Positions 13,301-22,602 of a stretch of DNA of 64,000 bases are shown piece after piece. The notes under the pieces were generated by a model. That model was not told where the DNA came from and made no database searches. It worked only from the letters and a program-made list of their open reading frames with translations. This DNA comes from Cryptomeria japonica. Lineage: Eukaryota > Streptophyta > Pinopsida > Cupressales > Cupressaceae. Every line of letters starts with the position of its first letter. The first letter of the stretch is position 1. A program made the translations under genes and the position numbers. The stretch covers positions 377,924,266-377,988,265 of the forward strand of contig NC_081407.1 in assembly GCF_030272615.1 (NCBI RefSeq), given 5' to 3'.

Positions 13301-13990
13301 ATTGATTCTTCCCTTTTACCTATCTAGGAGTGGCTTTCACGGATTCATACTCTCTTGTTTCATGTTGTTGATAATTTTTTTTGGAGTAAATCGCCCTATG
13401 GGGTCTTCTCTATTGCTAATGATTTTTTAGATCATCACTAAGTCCTTGTCTCTGGCCCCCTTTTGGGCTGGTATCTGGAACAATTTCTTGATCACCACAA
13501 TTGATATATTTTTTCTTGCTCTTTATGCAGGAGAAGGTTCTAACCATTGGCAATCTTTGTAAAAGAGGTATGGCTGTCCCCAACATATGTTTCCTATATA
13601 AAGAGAATGTGGAGAATGCTAACAACATCCTCCTACATTGCCTATTTTCTATTTAAGTTTGGGTCTTCTTCTTTAAGCTGTGCGAGTTATGTTGGGTTTA
13701 GTCGAGTAATATCAGGGATTGTTAGTTCCAATGGGTTTGTCCCTCGGGAAATACCTCTCTTAGAGTACTCTGGAGTTGCATGATGCCTCACATTTCTTTG
13801 GGTCTATGGAAGGAGAGAAATAATAGGATCTTCAGGGATAGGGAGGGCTCACCTATTATTGGGGTGCATAGAATACATAACAGTATTAAGGAAAACCTCC
13901 TATCCTCTTGTCCCTCCCACAAAGGACAAGAGGATAGGAGGTTTTTCTTAATACTGTTCTGTTTAGGATTTGGTTTTCCTTAATATAATC
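10346..13990 (+). pseudogene. LINE ORF2 relic (endonuclease and reverse transcriptase)
   Basis: The ATG at 10346 starts an APE-type endonuclease: ISSNITGLNHPQKHDLLSN, DICLIQETKM, SNIYAPNG, WILKGDFNT and, near 11010, SRIGSDHFLI, in catalytic order. RT follows with VWLKSGDKNTKFFHMT (about 11405), FQDFRPISLCKSIYKIISK (about 11890), FIPGRQVLDSIIVVDE, then a broken polymerase motif near 12410 where only YDTVLIGE survives. LGLPLCLGPPKTFWSSIIDR and the C-terminal zinc-binding and WKERNNRIF region (about 13560-13830) complete it. At least ten stops or frameshifts are visible. This is an L1-clade plant LINE, long dead. A poly-A tail and target duplication could not be fixed. Confidence 0.9.
13880..13957. 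repeat. 34-bp foldback (inverted repeat) in LINE 3' end
   Basis: The left arm 13880-13913 and right arm 13924-13957 are reverse complements over 34 bp with one mismatch, separated by 10 nt (13914-13923). The arms include 'cctcctatcctcttgtcc' and 'ggacaagaggataggagg'. The stem is far better conserved than the surrounding decayed LINE. It probably arose recently, for example by template switching during repair. It is not a typical terminator. Confidence 0.95.
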
Positions 13991-14429
13991 ACCAAACGTC
14001 TTTTGTCTAAGGTTTTGCTTGGCTTCGATTTTTCTTTACATTATTGTTTGCTTGATGTCATTATAATAATAATTAAGTTTAGATTTCAGTCTTAAGACAT
14101 AAATCCAATAAATTTTTACATAAAGTAGTTTACACAATTGAGGAAGGATACGCAACAAATCCTTTAATGAAAGCATCCATTAAAACTCATAGTTGTTGTT
14201 ACCTCATGAAATATTATGATTGCAACATAAGAATAGGATGGGTTTGTTAAAAGTACTTTAGAATCTTTCAAGAAAATGTGATTGGCATGGTGAAACCCTT
14301 GTGGGAAAAAGACCACACCAAAGAGAACAATGCTTGTGTTATTCTTTCAAATGGGTTACAAGAATACTTCTCTCTAAATTCCTCTAGAACTTTATTACTG
14401 CTACAACCTACGAAACAACTTGTCTAACC
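13991..14429. other. No recognised feature
   Basis: AT-rich DNA between the LINE relic and repeat Q copy 3. A short ATAATAATAA run near 14065 may be the remains of the LINE tail. Nothing else is supported. Confidence 0.35.
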
Positions 14430-15321
14430 TCCTACAAGAGTACAAAGAGTTTGATTTCATTGAATTTTTTCTTCACTTATTAAAATATTTCAGTATGGCC
14501 TAAATTCTAGTTCCCCATATCTCTTATAATGGGTTGTCTAGGAATCATTTGTTTTCTAGAAACATAACCCTCAACTTAAAATTGTACAATTTTTTTTGGA
14601 TATTCCTATTTTAAGCACTCGTAAATGATGCAATTATAAATTAGTATTATACATTTGATTTATTTTTTATTTTGTATATCTATATAATATTGGCTTCTTA
14701 ATTGATTCACTATTTTTTTTAATTTAATGATGCCTATTTTTTTGTAATGGGTGTCACTTTTGCGTGATTAAAAAGAAAGGGATATTCACTAGATTTAAGT
14801 ATTTTTCATTGAGTACTATCTCTGTTGTATTTTCTTGTCTTTTATGTCATCTATATCTTCTTATTATAATATTAAAATGATTTATTTTAGTTGGCTTAAG
14901 GTTGTGCTCATGTAATTTAATAATCTAAGACTTAAGTAGAATACAATTCTTAATATTTCCTATGCAACCTCATTTCTCAAAATCAAATTACAATACATAT
15001 AATTTTAACCTAAGTCACAATTATAATTAAAATTAAATTGACTATTTCTATTTCAAAATTATATAACTTCAAAACTTGCATTTCATTTTTATAAAAAAAT
15101 TAATAATAATCAACCAATTCAAACAATCATTATTTTTTTTAACATTTAAAAATAATAAAAATCCAGAAAAAAAAATCTTAGGTACTTCTCTTATTACATT
15201 TATCACTTCTATTACAATATTAAAATGACAAGTTTTACATGCTATTAATTTGTTGGAGATTACTTGCATAATATTTGTATTCATCTTCTTTTTATTTATG
15301 ATGTCTTGAAATTTATGCTTA

Positions 15322-15416
<95 letters not shown>

Positions 15417-16230
15417 TTTTTTTCCAATTTTTTATTCTTTATTTATGACAAAGAGGATTAACCCTATATAAAAGTAAATGCAAGATTACAAAGATTTACA
15501 TGCTATGTTAAGATCACTTATTGATGAGCAATACAATGTGACTGATTGTCATATTAGTGCTCAATTACAATAACAGAGAAAAATATATCTATGCGACAAC
15601 TACAAAATGATTCTTCAGTTGATGTGACGTTAGCTCCAAATTTTGCTACTAATATTCTAGGCAATATAGATCCTAAACTAAGATCGACTGCATTTGTGTC
15701 AAGAAGAAAATATTGATCAAAACTTACTCAGCTAAAACAATACAAGATGTTCTATGACTTGAAACAATGAGGTACCTCTTGGCTTGTGGCCTAATTGAGA
15801 ATTATGCTCATGATCAAGAATTTGGTTTTGAATTCATCTCTATTCAAATGTATATATAAAGATAAATAATTTTCCTTTACCTATTTAATGTTGAGTTTCT
15901 TTCTACAAATTGCTAAATTATTTTGCCATTTTTTTTGAAATTCCTCCAAATCCACCTCAAACAATTATTTATACAAAAGCATACAAAACATAATATCCAA
16001 CTCATCTAATTTTAGGTTGTGAAGAACTTTCCCAACCACTATCTTGATTTCTTACTGATTTTTACTTAAATTTGTAGATGTTCAAGAGAGTAAAAAGAAG
16101 GGTGTCATCAACTCATACTAATGTTTCTACAATAACAGCTGTTATTCCCAAAACCAACCTTTTTCTGATAAAAATATTGATTTAAAATTTGGTGAATGCA
16201 ACAAAAAAGATAAGGAACCTGGTGGTAAAC
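14430..16230. repeat. AT-rich repeat Q, copy 3
   Basis: Matches 6545-8350 in the same orientation with the same block order, ending in the 'ttgatttcttactgat' and 'taaaaagaag' segments and the 'gaatgcaacaaaaaagataagga' type end. No coding sequence is seen. Copies 2 and 3 flank the LINE in direct orientation, so the LINE may lie in an old tandem duplication or between independent insertions. Confidence 0.65.
15325..15413. repeat. (TA)n microsatellite
   Basis: About 89 bp of uninterrupted TA dinucleotides inside repeat Q copy 3. The corresponding position in copy 2 (near 7640) has only a few TA units, so the expansion is specific to this copy. Confidence 0.98.
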
Positions 16231-16440
16231 AGATTTGTCATTTTGTTCGTTTATTTGAAATATATTCTAGAGTGCTTCATTGATTCAAAGATTTTGAAAG
16301 CTTGCATGCAAAATCCATTTTGTGCACATTCTGAAATCCTTTTTTTTCATTCATGAGGGGACGTCTCTCTTGAAGCATTGTGGTAAACAATTCACGGGTT
16401 TTGTCTGTGCTTCCACATTCTTCATACTGCCTAATTCCAT
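16231..16440 (-). pseudogene. PPR protein fragment 1
   Basis: Read on the minus strand, one frame gives a PPR helix pattern: RELFTTMLQERRPLM, then AQNGFCMQAFKIFESM. The overlapping frame carries the preceding MELGSMKNVEAQ part, so there is a frameshift between them. The pattern (a gene-length, mis-spaced 'ARELF...MPQRD...WN...YAQNGF...AL.LF..M') is typical of plant PLS-class pentatricopeptide proteins, which bind organellar RNA. Only about two repeats remain, with stops. It lies directly after repeat Q copy 3. Confidence 0.75.
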
Positions 16441-16488
16441 GAGACTGCATTTCATTTTAGAACTTTTTTTTATATCTCTTATGGAGAA

Positions 16489-16655
16489 GGTAAAGAATGC
16501 TCGAAAATGGAGAATTTCTAACCTTCTTGACAAAGAGGTCCCACAAGGTTAGGAAATAAGGTTAGAAATGCTTCATTTTGGAGAATTCTTAACCTTTTTC
16601 CTTTTGAAGTTATGAATATGGGTTAAGAATGCTCGAAAATGAAGCATCCTTAACC
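16489..16655. repeat. Three related small hairpins
   Basis: Units at 16489-16524, 16560-16594 and 16621-16655 share the pattern GGTTA..AATGCT, then a short loop, then a complementary AGCAT/GAATT..TAACC arm. The last one has a 13-bp stem with one mismatch and a 9-nt loop. Unit 2 is roughly the reverse complement of units 1 and 3. No function is known. They may be remains of a small inverted-repeat transposon. Confidence 0.7.
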
Positions 16656-17286
16656 TTCTCTTACAAACACTATGATCTTGACCTCAAAAACCATCGAACA
16701 TGAAGGAGAACAAAGGGGAAATGGAAATGACATTTTTAGATAAAATTCTCCCTCAAATTACCACAAATATTAAAATAATTTAAAATATTAAATTATCTTT
16801 TGAAAAATAATTTAATATTTTAAATTTAATATGCAAACTTAGGAAAAATAACCATAACTTTCAAATGGTAAGAAATTAAGCTCTGAAATTTAAAGCACAC
16901 ATTTATGGTAGGGAAATAAGAAAATGTAATAATTTATTCCTCATGAAAATACCTAGGATGAGAGACTTTAATCATTTTTGGGCAAGGGACATCAAAATTT
17001 GAAAGTTTAATATATGATAAACTATGAACTGGGTTTAGACGAAAATTGGCCACATAACACATAATGATGCAAAGGACATGTATATGAAATGATTTACCTT
17101 AATTATTTGTAACTTCCAAAATTCCTCCATTTTTCATAATTTGACTGACAAGGACCTTAGATCACATGCTCATTGCTTGCACATAGACACATATTTGGGC
17201 CTTCATTCAACATTGAGACTGATATGAAATTAAAATTTCAGGTATCCCAAATATGGGGGCAACAACTAGCTATGACTAGGGACAAG
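16656..17286. other. AT-rich DNA with no recognised feature
   Basis: No open frame, RNA gene or repeat is supported here. The 3' LTR of the minus-strand copia-type element would be expected in this area, but I could not find a copy of the sequence at 20929-21240. Confidence 0.4.
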
Positions 17287-17361
17287 GACTGCAAAGGATG
17301 CAGGATGAACCCAAAATCTCTGGCTTGCAATCTAGTGCTCTATCCATTGGGCAATAGAGTC
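17287..17361 (-). tRNA. tRNA-like relic (75 nt)
   Basis: On the minus strand the 75-nt segment begins GACTCTA and ends TGCAGTC, which pair at six of seven acceptor positions counting one wobble. It has a good A-box-like D arm (TTGCCCAATGGATAGAGC) and a B-box-like GGGTTCATCC that lacks two bases of GGTTCGAATCC. The anticodon loop would contain GCA, or TGC if one base was lost, but the anticodon stem is poorly paired. I read it as a tRNA pseudogene or the head of a tRNA-derived SINE, not a working tRNA. Confidence 0.4.
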
Positions 17362-17519
17362 AAGAAGAAACAACATAGGGAATAGCCGGAGAAATCGGAC
17401 ACAAACCAAAAATGGGATGAACACAACAAAACTTATAACTAAATTATGCACATAGTAGGAAAATCCCATCTCAAAGCTCTCCACAATCTTCATACAAAAC
17501 CATTCACAGGCTGACCGAA

Positions 17520-18707
17520 CTAGGCACCTGTGCAAAAATATGGCGAGCGTCCATGTGAAACCTGTAAGATTAGTGAGCTGGCAAGATCAACATGTATAAG
17601 ATGAGAAAAAAATTTGGACAGTGAACCAAACAACCATCTCTCATCATAAATTTGTAGGCTCTCTTCAAGTATTGGGGTACCACTTTGAACTTTATTGACA
17701 ATTTGTGAAATATTCTCAAGCATACCCATATCCTCTATCTGAAGATCCCTCTGATAGTCTGGTTTACAATAAATTAATCCACAAATCAGATAACCTTCAT
17801 ATAATCTATGATGTGAAGAAACTTGAGTAGACATAACCATTGAATCATGTTCAAGAATTTCATCTTGAAAATCATCTGTATAAATACGCTCATCTGAAAA
17901 CAAAGGATTGAGGTACGCACTTTTACTATAGGAGAAGTCATCATTTGAAACCTTCAAACAACAATCTGAAATATAAACATTATGAGAATTAACTTCATTG
18001 ATTTCCTTCATTAGATCATCCATTACCTCATTTATCTCTGCATTTTCGGTATAATTCCCAAAACTATCCCCTTGAATAAGGATGTCTTCTTGATCCAAAT
18101 ATTCAAAAGGAGGATTTCTTTGAACCTTGAATACTTCATAAGGCATAGATTGCAATTCCTTAAAAATAGGGATATTTATTGATATACCTACATGGATTTC
18201 ATATTCAACCCTCGCATAGATATTTGCATTACTTTTTGTGCTCTCTTGTCCCATTGATTCCTCTTCATCACACTCTTCATGAAATTTGAAAACTTTATAC
18301 TCAGGTGACATGCATGATAAAGAGTGGATTCTCGATGGTTCAAATTCTTTCACTTGAGGCTGATCTAGAAATTCAATAAACGTCTCCATTTTTGAAGATA
18401 AAGAATATGTCTGCAAAATTTTACTTATGCTTCCTTCTCTATTGGTCATATCCATACAAGATTGTTCACTAGGTATTATACCTTCTATTTCCTTGAAAAA
18501 GTTTTCATCTTGAACTGTCGGTGATGGATGAATGAGAATATCTTCTCTATGTAGAAAGTCATCATCATAAGACTTGAGACACCAAGCTGGAATGAAAACT
18601 ATAGGGGATTCTTCTTTATGCATGTCTTCATCGTTATTTTCAAGCTTCAGTTGCATGCATGTCTGAAAAGAATTTGAATCATCATGTTCAAGCTCTTTGT
18701 TTTCAAG
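17520..18707 (-). CDS. Acidic region X of a copia-type polyprotein (unknown function)
   Basis: The ORF from the ATG at 18656 has 378 codons, and the same frame is open back to a TGA at 18708-18710, so region X spans about 396 codons in frame with the protease before it. It is strongly acidic and has no similarity that I recognise to integrase, reverse transcriptase or RNase H, which follow protease in Ty1/copia elements. Diverged internal repeats are visible: FLHREDILIHPSPTVQDENF resembles YLDQEDILIQGDSFGNYTEN, and AWCLKSYDDDF resembles DCCLKVSNDDF. No signal peptide or membrane segment is seen. It may be a captured host sequence or an element-specific accessory domain. The long open frame in otherwise decayed DNA suggests a fairly young element. 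Confidence 0.6.
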   Translation of the reverse strand, partial: LENKELEHDDSNSFQTCMQLKLENNDEDMHKEESPIVFIPAWCLKSYDDDFLHREDILIHPSPTVQDENFFKEIEGIIPSEQSCMDMTNREGSISKILQTYSLSSKMETFIEFLDQPQVKEFEPSRIHSLSCMSPEYKVFKFHEECDEEESMGQESTKSNANIYARVEYEIHVGISINIPIFKELQSMPYEVFKVQRNPPFEYLDQEDILIQGDSFGNYTENAEINEVMDDLMKEINEVNSHNVYISDCCLKVSNDDFSYSKSAYLNPLFSDERIYTDDFQDEILEHDSMVMSTQVSSHHRLYEGYLICGLIYCKPDYQRDLQIEDMGMLENISQIVNKVQSGTPILEESLQIYDERWLFGSLSKFFSHLIHVDLASSLILQVSHGRSPYFCTGA

Positions 18708-19163
18708 TCAACAGAAGACTTTTTCTTTTCTCTGACAATCTTCATAGTGCTCATGGCATTTTGTCGCAATGATAGCTCTAGTCTCCAAGTCTCTAATGAA
18801 AACTGATTCAGGTGTGAACTCCACAACTCTCTTAGTTGTGGCATGTGTGATTTGATAGATAGAAATGAGATTGTTTGTCAAGTGGTGTACACACAACACC
18901 CCATTGAAGGAGTTATCCCCAATGTCAATAGATCCTTTCCCAATCATATCCATATATGTATGATTGCCCATCAAAATTTGCGGCATGGTACAAGGCTCAA
19001 ATGTAGAGAACATAGACTGTAAAGATGCCATATGATGAGAAGCCCCTGAATCTAGAAGCCATGTCTCTGAATCATGACTAATAGTAGCACATAGAGCTTT
19101 TCCTTTTCTTGTTCCAAAAGAGCGAGTCTTCCCACTTGTAGAGGCCATGAACACTTTCCCTTT
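18708..19163 (-). pseudogene. Copia-type protease and pre-integrase region, in frame after Gag
   Basis: The active-site motif WLLDSGASHHM matches the retropepsin signature of Ty1/copia elements. It is followed by ILMGNHTYMDMIGKGSIDIG and NNLISIYQITHATTKR, the usual pre-integrase stretch. A TGA (19164-19166) separates it from Gag and a TGA (18708-18710) from region X, yet all three share one frame from 20102 to 17520. Either two nonsense mutations hit one polyprotein, or one or both UGA codons are read through. The second is UGA followed by C, a leaky context in eukaryotes. The methionine at 19154 need not be a real start. Confidence 0.75.
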
Positions 19164-20102
19164 TCATTTTGAATGTGAGGAAGTGGAAGTTGATGAATCA
19201 TCCTTCTTGTAGATATTAGGCACATCAATGTTATGCTTTTTGATGATATGTGTGAGCTCATCAATCTTCTTAGAATGGCAACGATGCTCCTCATGACCAA
19301 AATTTTTACAATAGGCACAAGTAGGTCTCTCCCTCTTTGGTGAATTATCCCTCTTGGAAGAGGATGTATCTCCTTGTTGTGGAGAGGATGATGCTTTGTC
19401 CTTACGCTTTGATTGCCATTTCTTCTTGTTTGAGTTGTCCTTTCCTTGATTTCCTTTGTTCCCTTGATTTGCCACTAGTGATTGAGACTTAGAAGCCTTA
19501 AGAATGCCCATGCTTATAAACTTAGTTTGTTCCATCATCAACATTTCATTGAAAGCATCAAATGTAGGCATTGTGTAGCTTGAACCCATTGTCAAACTAT
19601 GGGTTTGGAAACTAGAAACAAATGCTGCATATTCTTGTGGAAGCTTGCCTATCAAGTTGAATATCAATTGAGTATCCTTCTTATCAATGCCACAATCTTT
19701 GAGTTGTTCCCTCAACACATTTTCCTTAGTGACATAATCTTGTATAGTATCAAAGTTCTTGGGATCCAACATGGTGAGATCACTATCAATTTGATATCCC
19801 CTAATCTCATCAACTTGATTATATAAGTCTTGAAACTTTTGCCAAGCATCCTTGATTAGAGTACATTTATCAATATGAAAAATGAGATCCTTTGATACAT
19901 ACTTTCTTAAGGTACCAATTGCCATGATATTTTTAGTGAGCCAATCCAAGTGACCAACTGGATCAACCTTAGGATCAGTGGGCGCAACAATAGTTCCATC
20001 AATGTAATAAGTTAGTCCTTTTTCCATAAGTTTACTCCATGCATCAATTTTCCAAGTAGCATAATTATGAGGAGTTAAGAGAGGAAACTTAGAAGAACCC
20101 AT
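19164..20102 (-). CDS. gag: Copia-type Gag (UBN2 / retrotransposon gag family)
   Basis: I take the ATG at 20100-20102 (MGSSKFPLLTPHNYATWK), the typical copia Gag opening, rather than the upstream ATG at 20126 that adds only eight residues. Motifs in order are NYATWKIDAWSKLMEKGL near the start, DAWQKFQDLY around residue 85, LPQEYAAFVSSF around 155, a basic serine-rich linker, and a CCHC zinc knuckle CAYCKNFGHEEHRC at about residues 262-275. Gag forms the virus-like particle and packages the element RNA. The frame is intact for 312 codons up to a TGA. The primer site and LTR lie just upstream on the same strand. Confidence 0.9.
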   Translation of the reverse strand: MGSSKFPLLTPHNYATWKIDAWSKLMEKGLTYYIDGTIVAPTDPKVDPVGHLDWLTKNIMAIGTLRKYVSKDLIFHIDKCTLIKDAWQKFQDLYNQVDEIRGYQIDSDLTMLDPKNFDTIQDYVTKENVLREQLKDCGIDKKDTQLIFNLIGKLPQEYAAFVSSFQTHSLTMGSSYTMPTFDAFNEMLMMEQTKFISMGILKASKSQSLVANQGNKGNQGKDNSNKKKWQSKRKDKASSSPQQGDTSSSKRDNSPKRERPTCAYCKNFGHEEHRCHSKKIDELTHIIKKHNIDVPNIYKKDDSSTSTSSHSK

Positions 20103-20910
20103 AGCAGCAAAAAAGAAGGAACACAATAGTACAATAGCACAAGAGACACCCCCCCAAATTCACTCAATCAAAGTACCCCCAAAAAAGATGATTTTGGCAC
20201 TTTATATGTAGTGCGTGTATAATAGGCCACTTGAAAAACAAGGCAAAGTGGACTTCTGATTTCAATTTACAACTTCTCAAAATGAGATCTAAGAGACTTC
20301 AACAAATACTGCTAGTGATCTAAATTGAGATCCAAGCAAAATGCAAGTACGAAATATGCCAAAAATGGCCAAATAATGAAAGTACAATTTTTACTTAAAT
20401 TTATTGCAAACAAATGGCAGATTATGAAAGTATATGAAAAAATATACACTTTCAACAAAAATGGCACCTGAAAAGAAGTCCATATGAGCCCAAATGAAGC
20501 CTCCAAAGTTGTAAAAATTGAGATTTCATGATTTCTGAAAAACATTTATCTGAGAAATAGAAAAATCCTGTACCATTGTACAGATCACAAAATTCTACCC
20601 GAAAACAAAAAAAATTGCTTGAAAAAATGAGTCCGGATGAGTGAGATATCGCTATTTGAAAAATGCCTGCAAAATTATGATTTCTAGAAAATTTCCGCCA
20701 CAGTGTCAAACTTCAAATGCCTCTAGATTTCGCCTCCGAAGTCTGATTTGGATGAAACAAAAGGCAAAACTAACTTTCTTGGTCCTCCTCAATCCAATGG
20801 TAACCTCAGATTTGACCCATCAAGCTTTAATAATAACCTGCAATAGAAAACTCAAAAATACACAATACCAAATAGCATCAATTTCTCTCAATTAGTAGAC
20901 CAATGACACT
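20103..20910 (-). other. Leader between LTR and gag of the copia-type element
   Basis: About 800 bp of untranslated leader with no open frame that I recognise. The length is typical of such leaders, which carry packaging signals, but no specific motif can be named. Confidence 0.5.
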
Positions 20911-20928
20911 CTAATGGATCTGATACCA
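20911..20928 (-). promoter_or_regulatory. Primer-binding site of the copia-type element
   Basis: The minus strand reads TGGTATCAGATCCATTAG. The first ten bases match the usual site complementary to initiator methionine tRNA (TGGTATCAGA). It directly abuts an LTR end in CA and lies about 810 bp before the Gag start, consistent with a copia element on the minus strand. Confidence 0.8.
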
Positions 20929-21240
20929 TGTGAGATTTTGCACTATCTATGTATATAAGAGGATTACATCAAATATATCAACAATTACAAGATACAAAGA
21001 GGTGTGGCACATTATGAAAGTGTGAGTACAACATTGCTCATGCAAGAGCATACAACATGATAGTGCAAATCTGGAAACATGAAGATGATGCCACCAAAAA
21101 GCCCTGTAGAATATTACAGAAAAAGATGCCTTCGATTGGGATGTGGCCAAGAGATATAAAGGAGAAAATCAACCCCGCACTACAAGATAGGTGTGAAGAG
21201 ACAAGAAAAAAAGTGTTCCCAGTTTGACTTATTAAATGAT
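20929..21240 (-). repeat. 5' LTR of the copia-type element (outer edge uncertain)
   Basis: On the plus strand the LTR edge is TGTGAGATTTTGC, immediately next to the primer site, so the minus-strand LTR ends in ...CTCACA. TATA-like sequence occurs at about 20952 and 21158. The outer edge cannot be set because the partner LTR expected left of 17520 was not found; 21240 is only a guess where similarity to a low-complexity repeat begins. Confidence 0.55.
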
Positions 21241-21267
21241 GTTTGTGTTTTTAAAAGATTTTAAAAA

Positions 21268-21402
21268 TCTAAATAAAAACAATTATTATTCCCATGCAAA
21301 AAAAGACTTTATTAAAAAATAAACTTTATGCAAAAAAAACTTTATTGAACAATTATTATGCCCATGCAAAAAAAACTTTATTTAAAAATCTAAATAAAAA
21401 CA
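21268..21402 (+). repeat. A-rich short tandem repeats
   Basis: Three to four imperfect copies of a unit containing ATGCAAAAAAAACTTTAT, flanked by two copies of 'aaaaatctaaataaaaaca' at 21265 and 21383. The period is irregular (about 25-60 bp). No coding role is likely. Confidence 0.8.
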
Positions 21403-21750
21403 TTTTGTATTGCATGCCTGTGGGAGCATTTCCAACTATAACTTCTCATGAAAATTCTGAATTCTATTATGCTTTGTGGACATTCATACCACGTGAGGAA
21501 CTGGCAAAGGTTGTGATGTTCAAATGTACATCTTCTGTTTTGAATTTGCTTGAAAGATTCGAAAGATTTTTTGGGAAATCCATTTTGTGCATATCTTGCA
21601 ATTGTTGCATTACATGAGATGACATCTCTTTGAAACATTCTGTCAAACATGTCGAATGCACTGTCTAAACCTCTATGATTCACCTGAGCATTTTGTTGAG
21701 TACCACATGCAATTTTGATGCTCCTTATTCTACCACCCACGTCCATGGTA
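21390..21750 (-). pseudogene. PPR protein fragment 2
   Basis: The minus-strand frame reads LDSAFDMFDRMFQRDV, CNATIARYAQNGF and KSFESFKQIQ, a clear PLS-type pentatricopeptide repeat. A frameshift follows: the next expected unit (TTFAS...) appears in an overlapping frame as NITTFASSSRGMNVHKA. Stops and the shift make it a relic of about three repeats. It lies beyond the LTR of the copia-type element and has no intact neighbouring exon. Confidence 0.8.
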
Positions 21751-22119
21751 CATTACATGAATATCATTCTTACAAAGCATTAACAACGCATAGTGTCTTT
21801 GATCATAGGGGTTGCTAGGTGGTAAACCCATAGCGTGGCAAGGGGATTTGGAACTGAAACGGATGCTGCTAGTGTCTTTACTTCTATCTCTTCCCGTCAA
21901 TGCCAATACCCCTACCCAAGATAAAATTCAAGGGTGGCGAGTTAAACTAGCGCTTCTTCGAGCAGATAAATATCAATGGGTGCCCTTTCATATGCTATTG
22001 GTGGTTTAAAATCAACTTATCCCAGAACAAGAACATGGGTTGCGAGCACTTAATTTGGATTTTTTACTTCCATTGGATCTTGAAATATCGAAGCCCTTGT
22101 TACCTATGCCAATTTTATT
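21751..22119. other. No recognised feature
   Basis: Holds short plus-strand frames (for example WRVKLALLRADKYQWVPF near 21940) that I could not assign. It may belong to the interior of the Ty3-type relic that follows. Confidence 0.3.
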
Positions 22120-22602
22120 TTTATGTCTATGAGTTAGCATATAGCATACTAACCCCAAGGAAAGAAAAAATACCTTTTGTTTTGTATTCATTATTCTTGG
22201 GTTTATTCCTCGACTGGAGGCTATATCCTTGTGATAATATGCTCCCTCTTCTCTCTCTCTTGGGTGTATCCTACCTTAAATAAATTTCTCCTGATAAGGC
22301 GTGTGTGAAATCTTTAACATGGGGGCATACACTCCACTCATATTTTGCACTTTGATACATGGAATTATTTAGTGAAATCAGCTTTGCTTTATAATTTTGA
22401 TATCTTTTTCTTGACTCATAGTGAGAGGAACCTTCTTGATCTTCAGTTTTACTTTGTCAATTGATTTAATAAGATTCTTGGTCCACTAGTTACTTGGTGC
22501 ATCTTGCCTCCTCGACATGGTAGAAGTCTTTCAATCTTGTTTCCTTGTACTTTACTAGCAGTATTGGCGTATGATTATACTCCCGCTAAAGTGGGGGATA
22601 AA
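22120..22602 (+). mobile_element. 3' interior of a diverged relative of the TR-GAG element
   Basis: Aligns by eye with 41160-41679: the 'atagcatac' segment, a 'cttgtgataa' segment, a 'gactcatagtgag' segment and the polypurine tract AAAGTGGGGG at 22589-22598 occur in the same order. It is much more diverged than the two LTRs of the complete element are from each other, so it is an older member of the family. No coding sequence. Confidence 0.75.

Noticed and set aside
21751..22119. Possible pol fragment (WRVKLALLRADKYQWVPF)
   Set aside because: Single short stretch with no catalytic motif and no continuation in frame.
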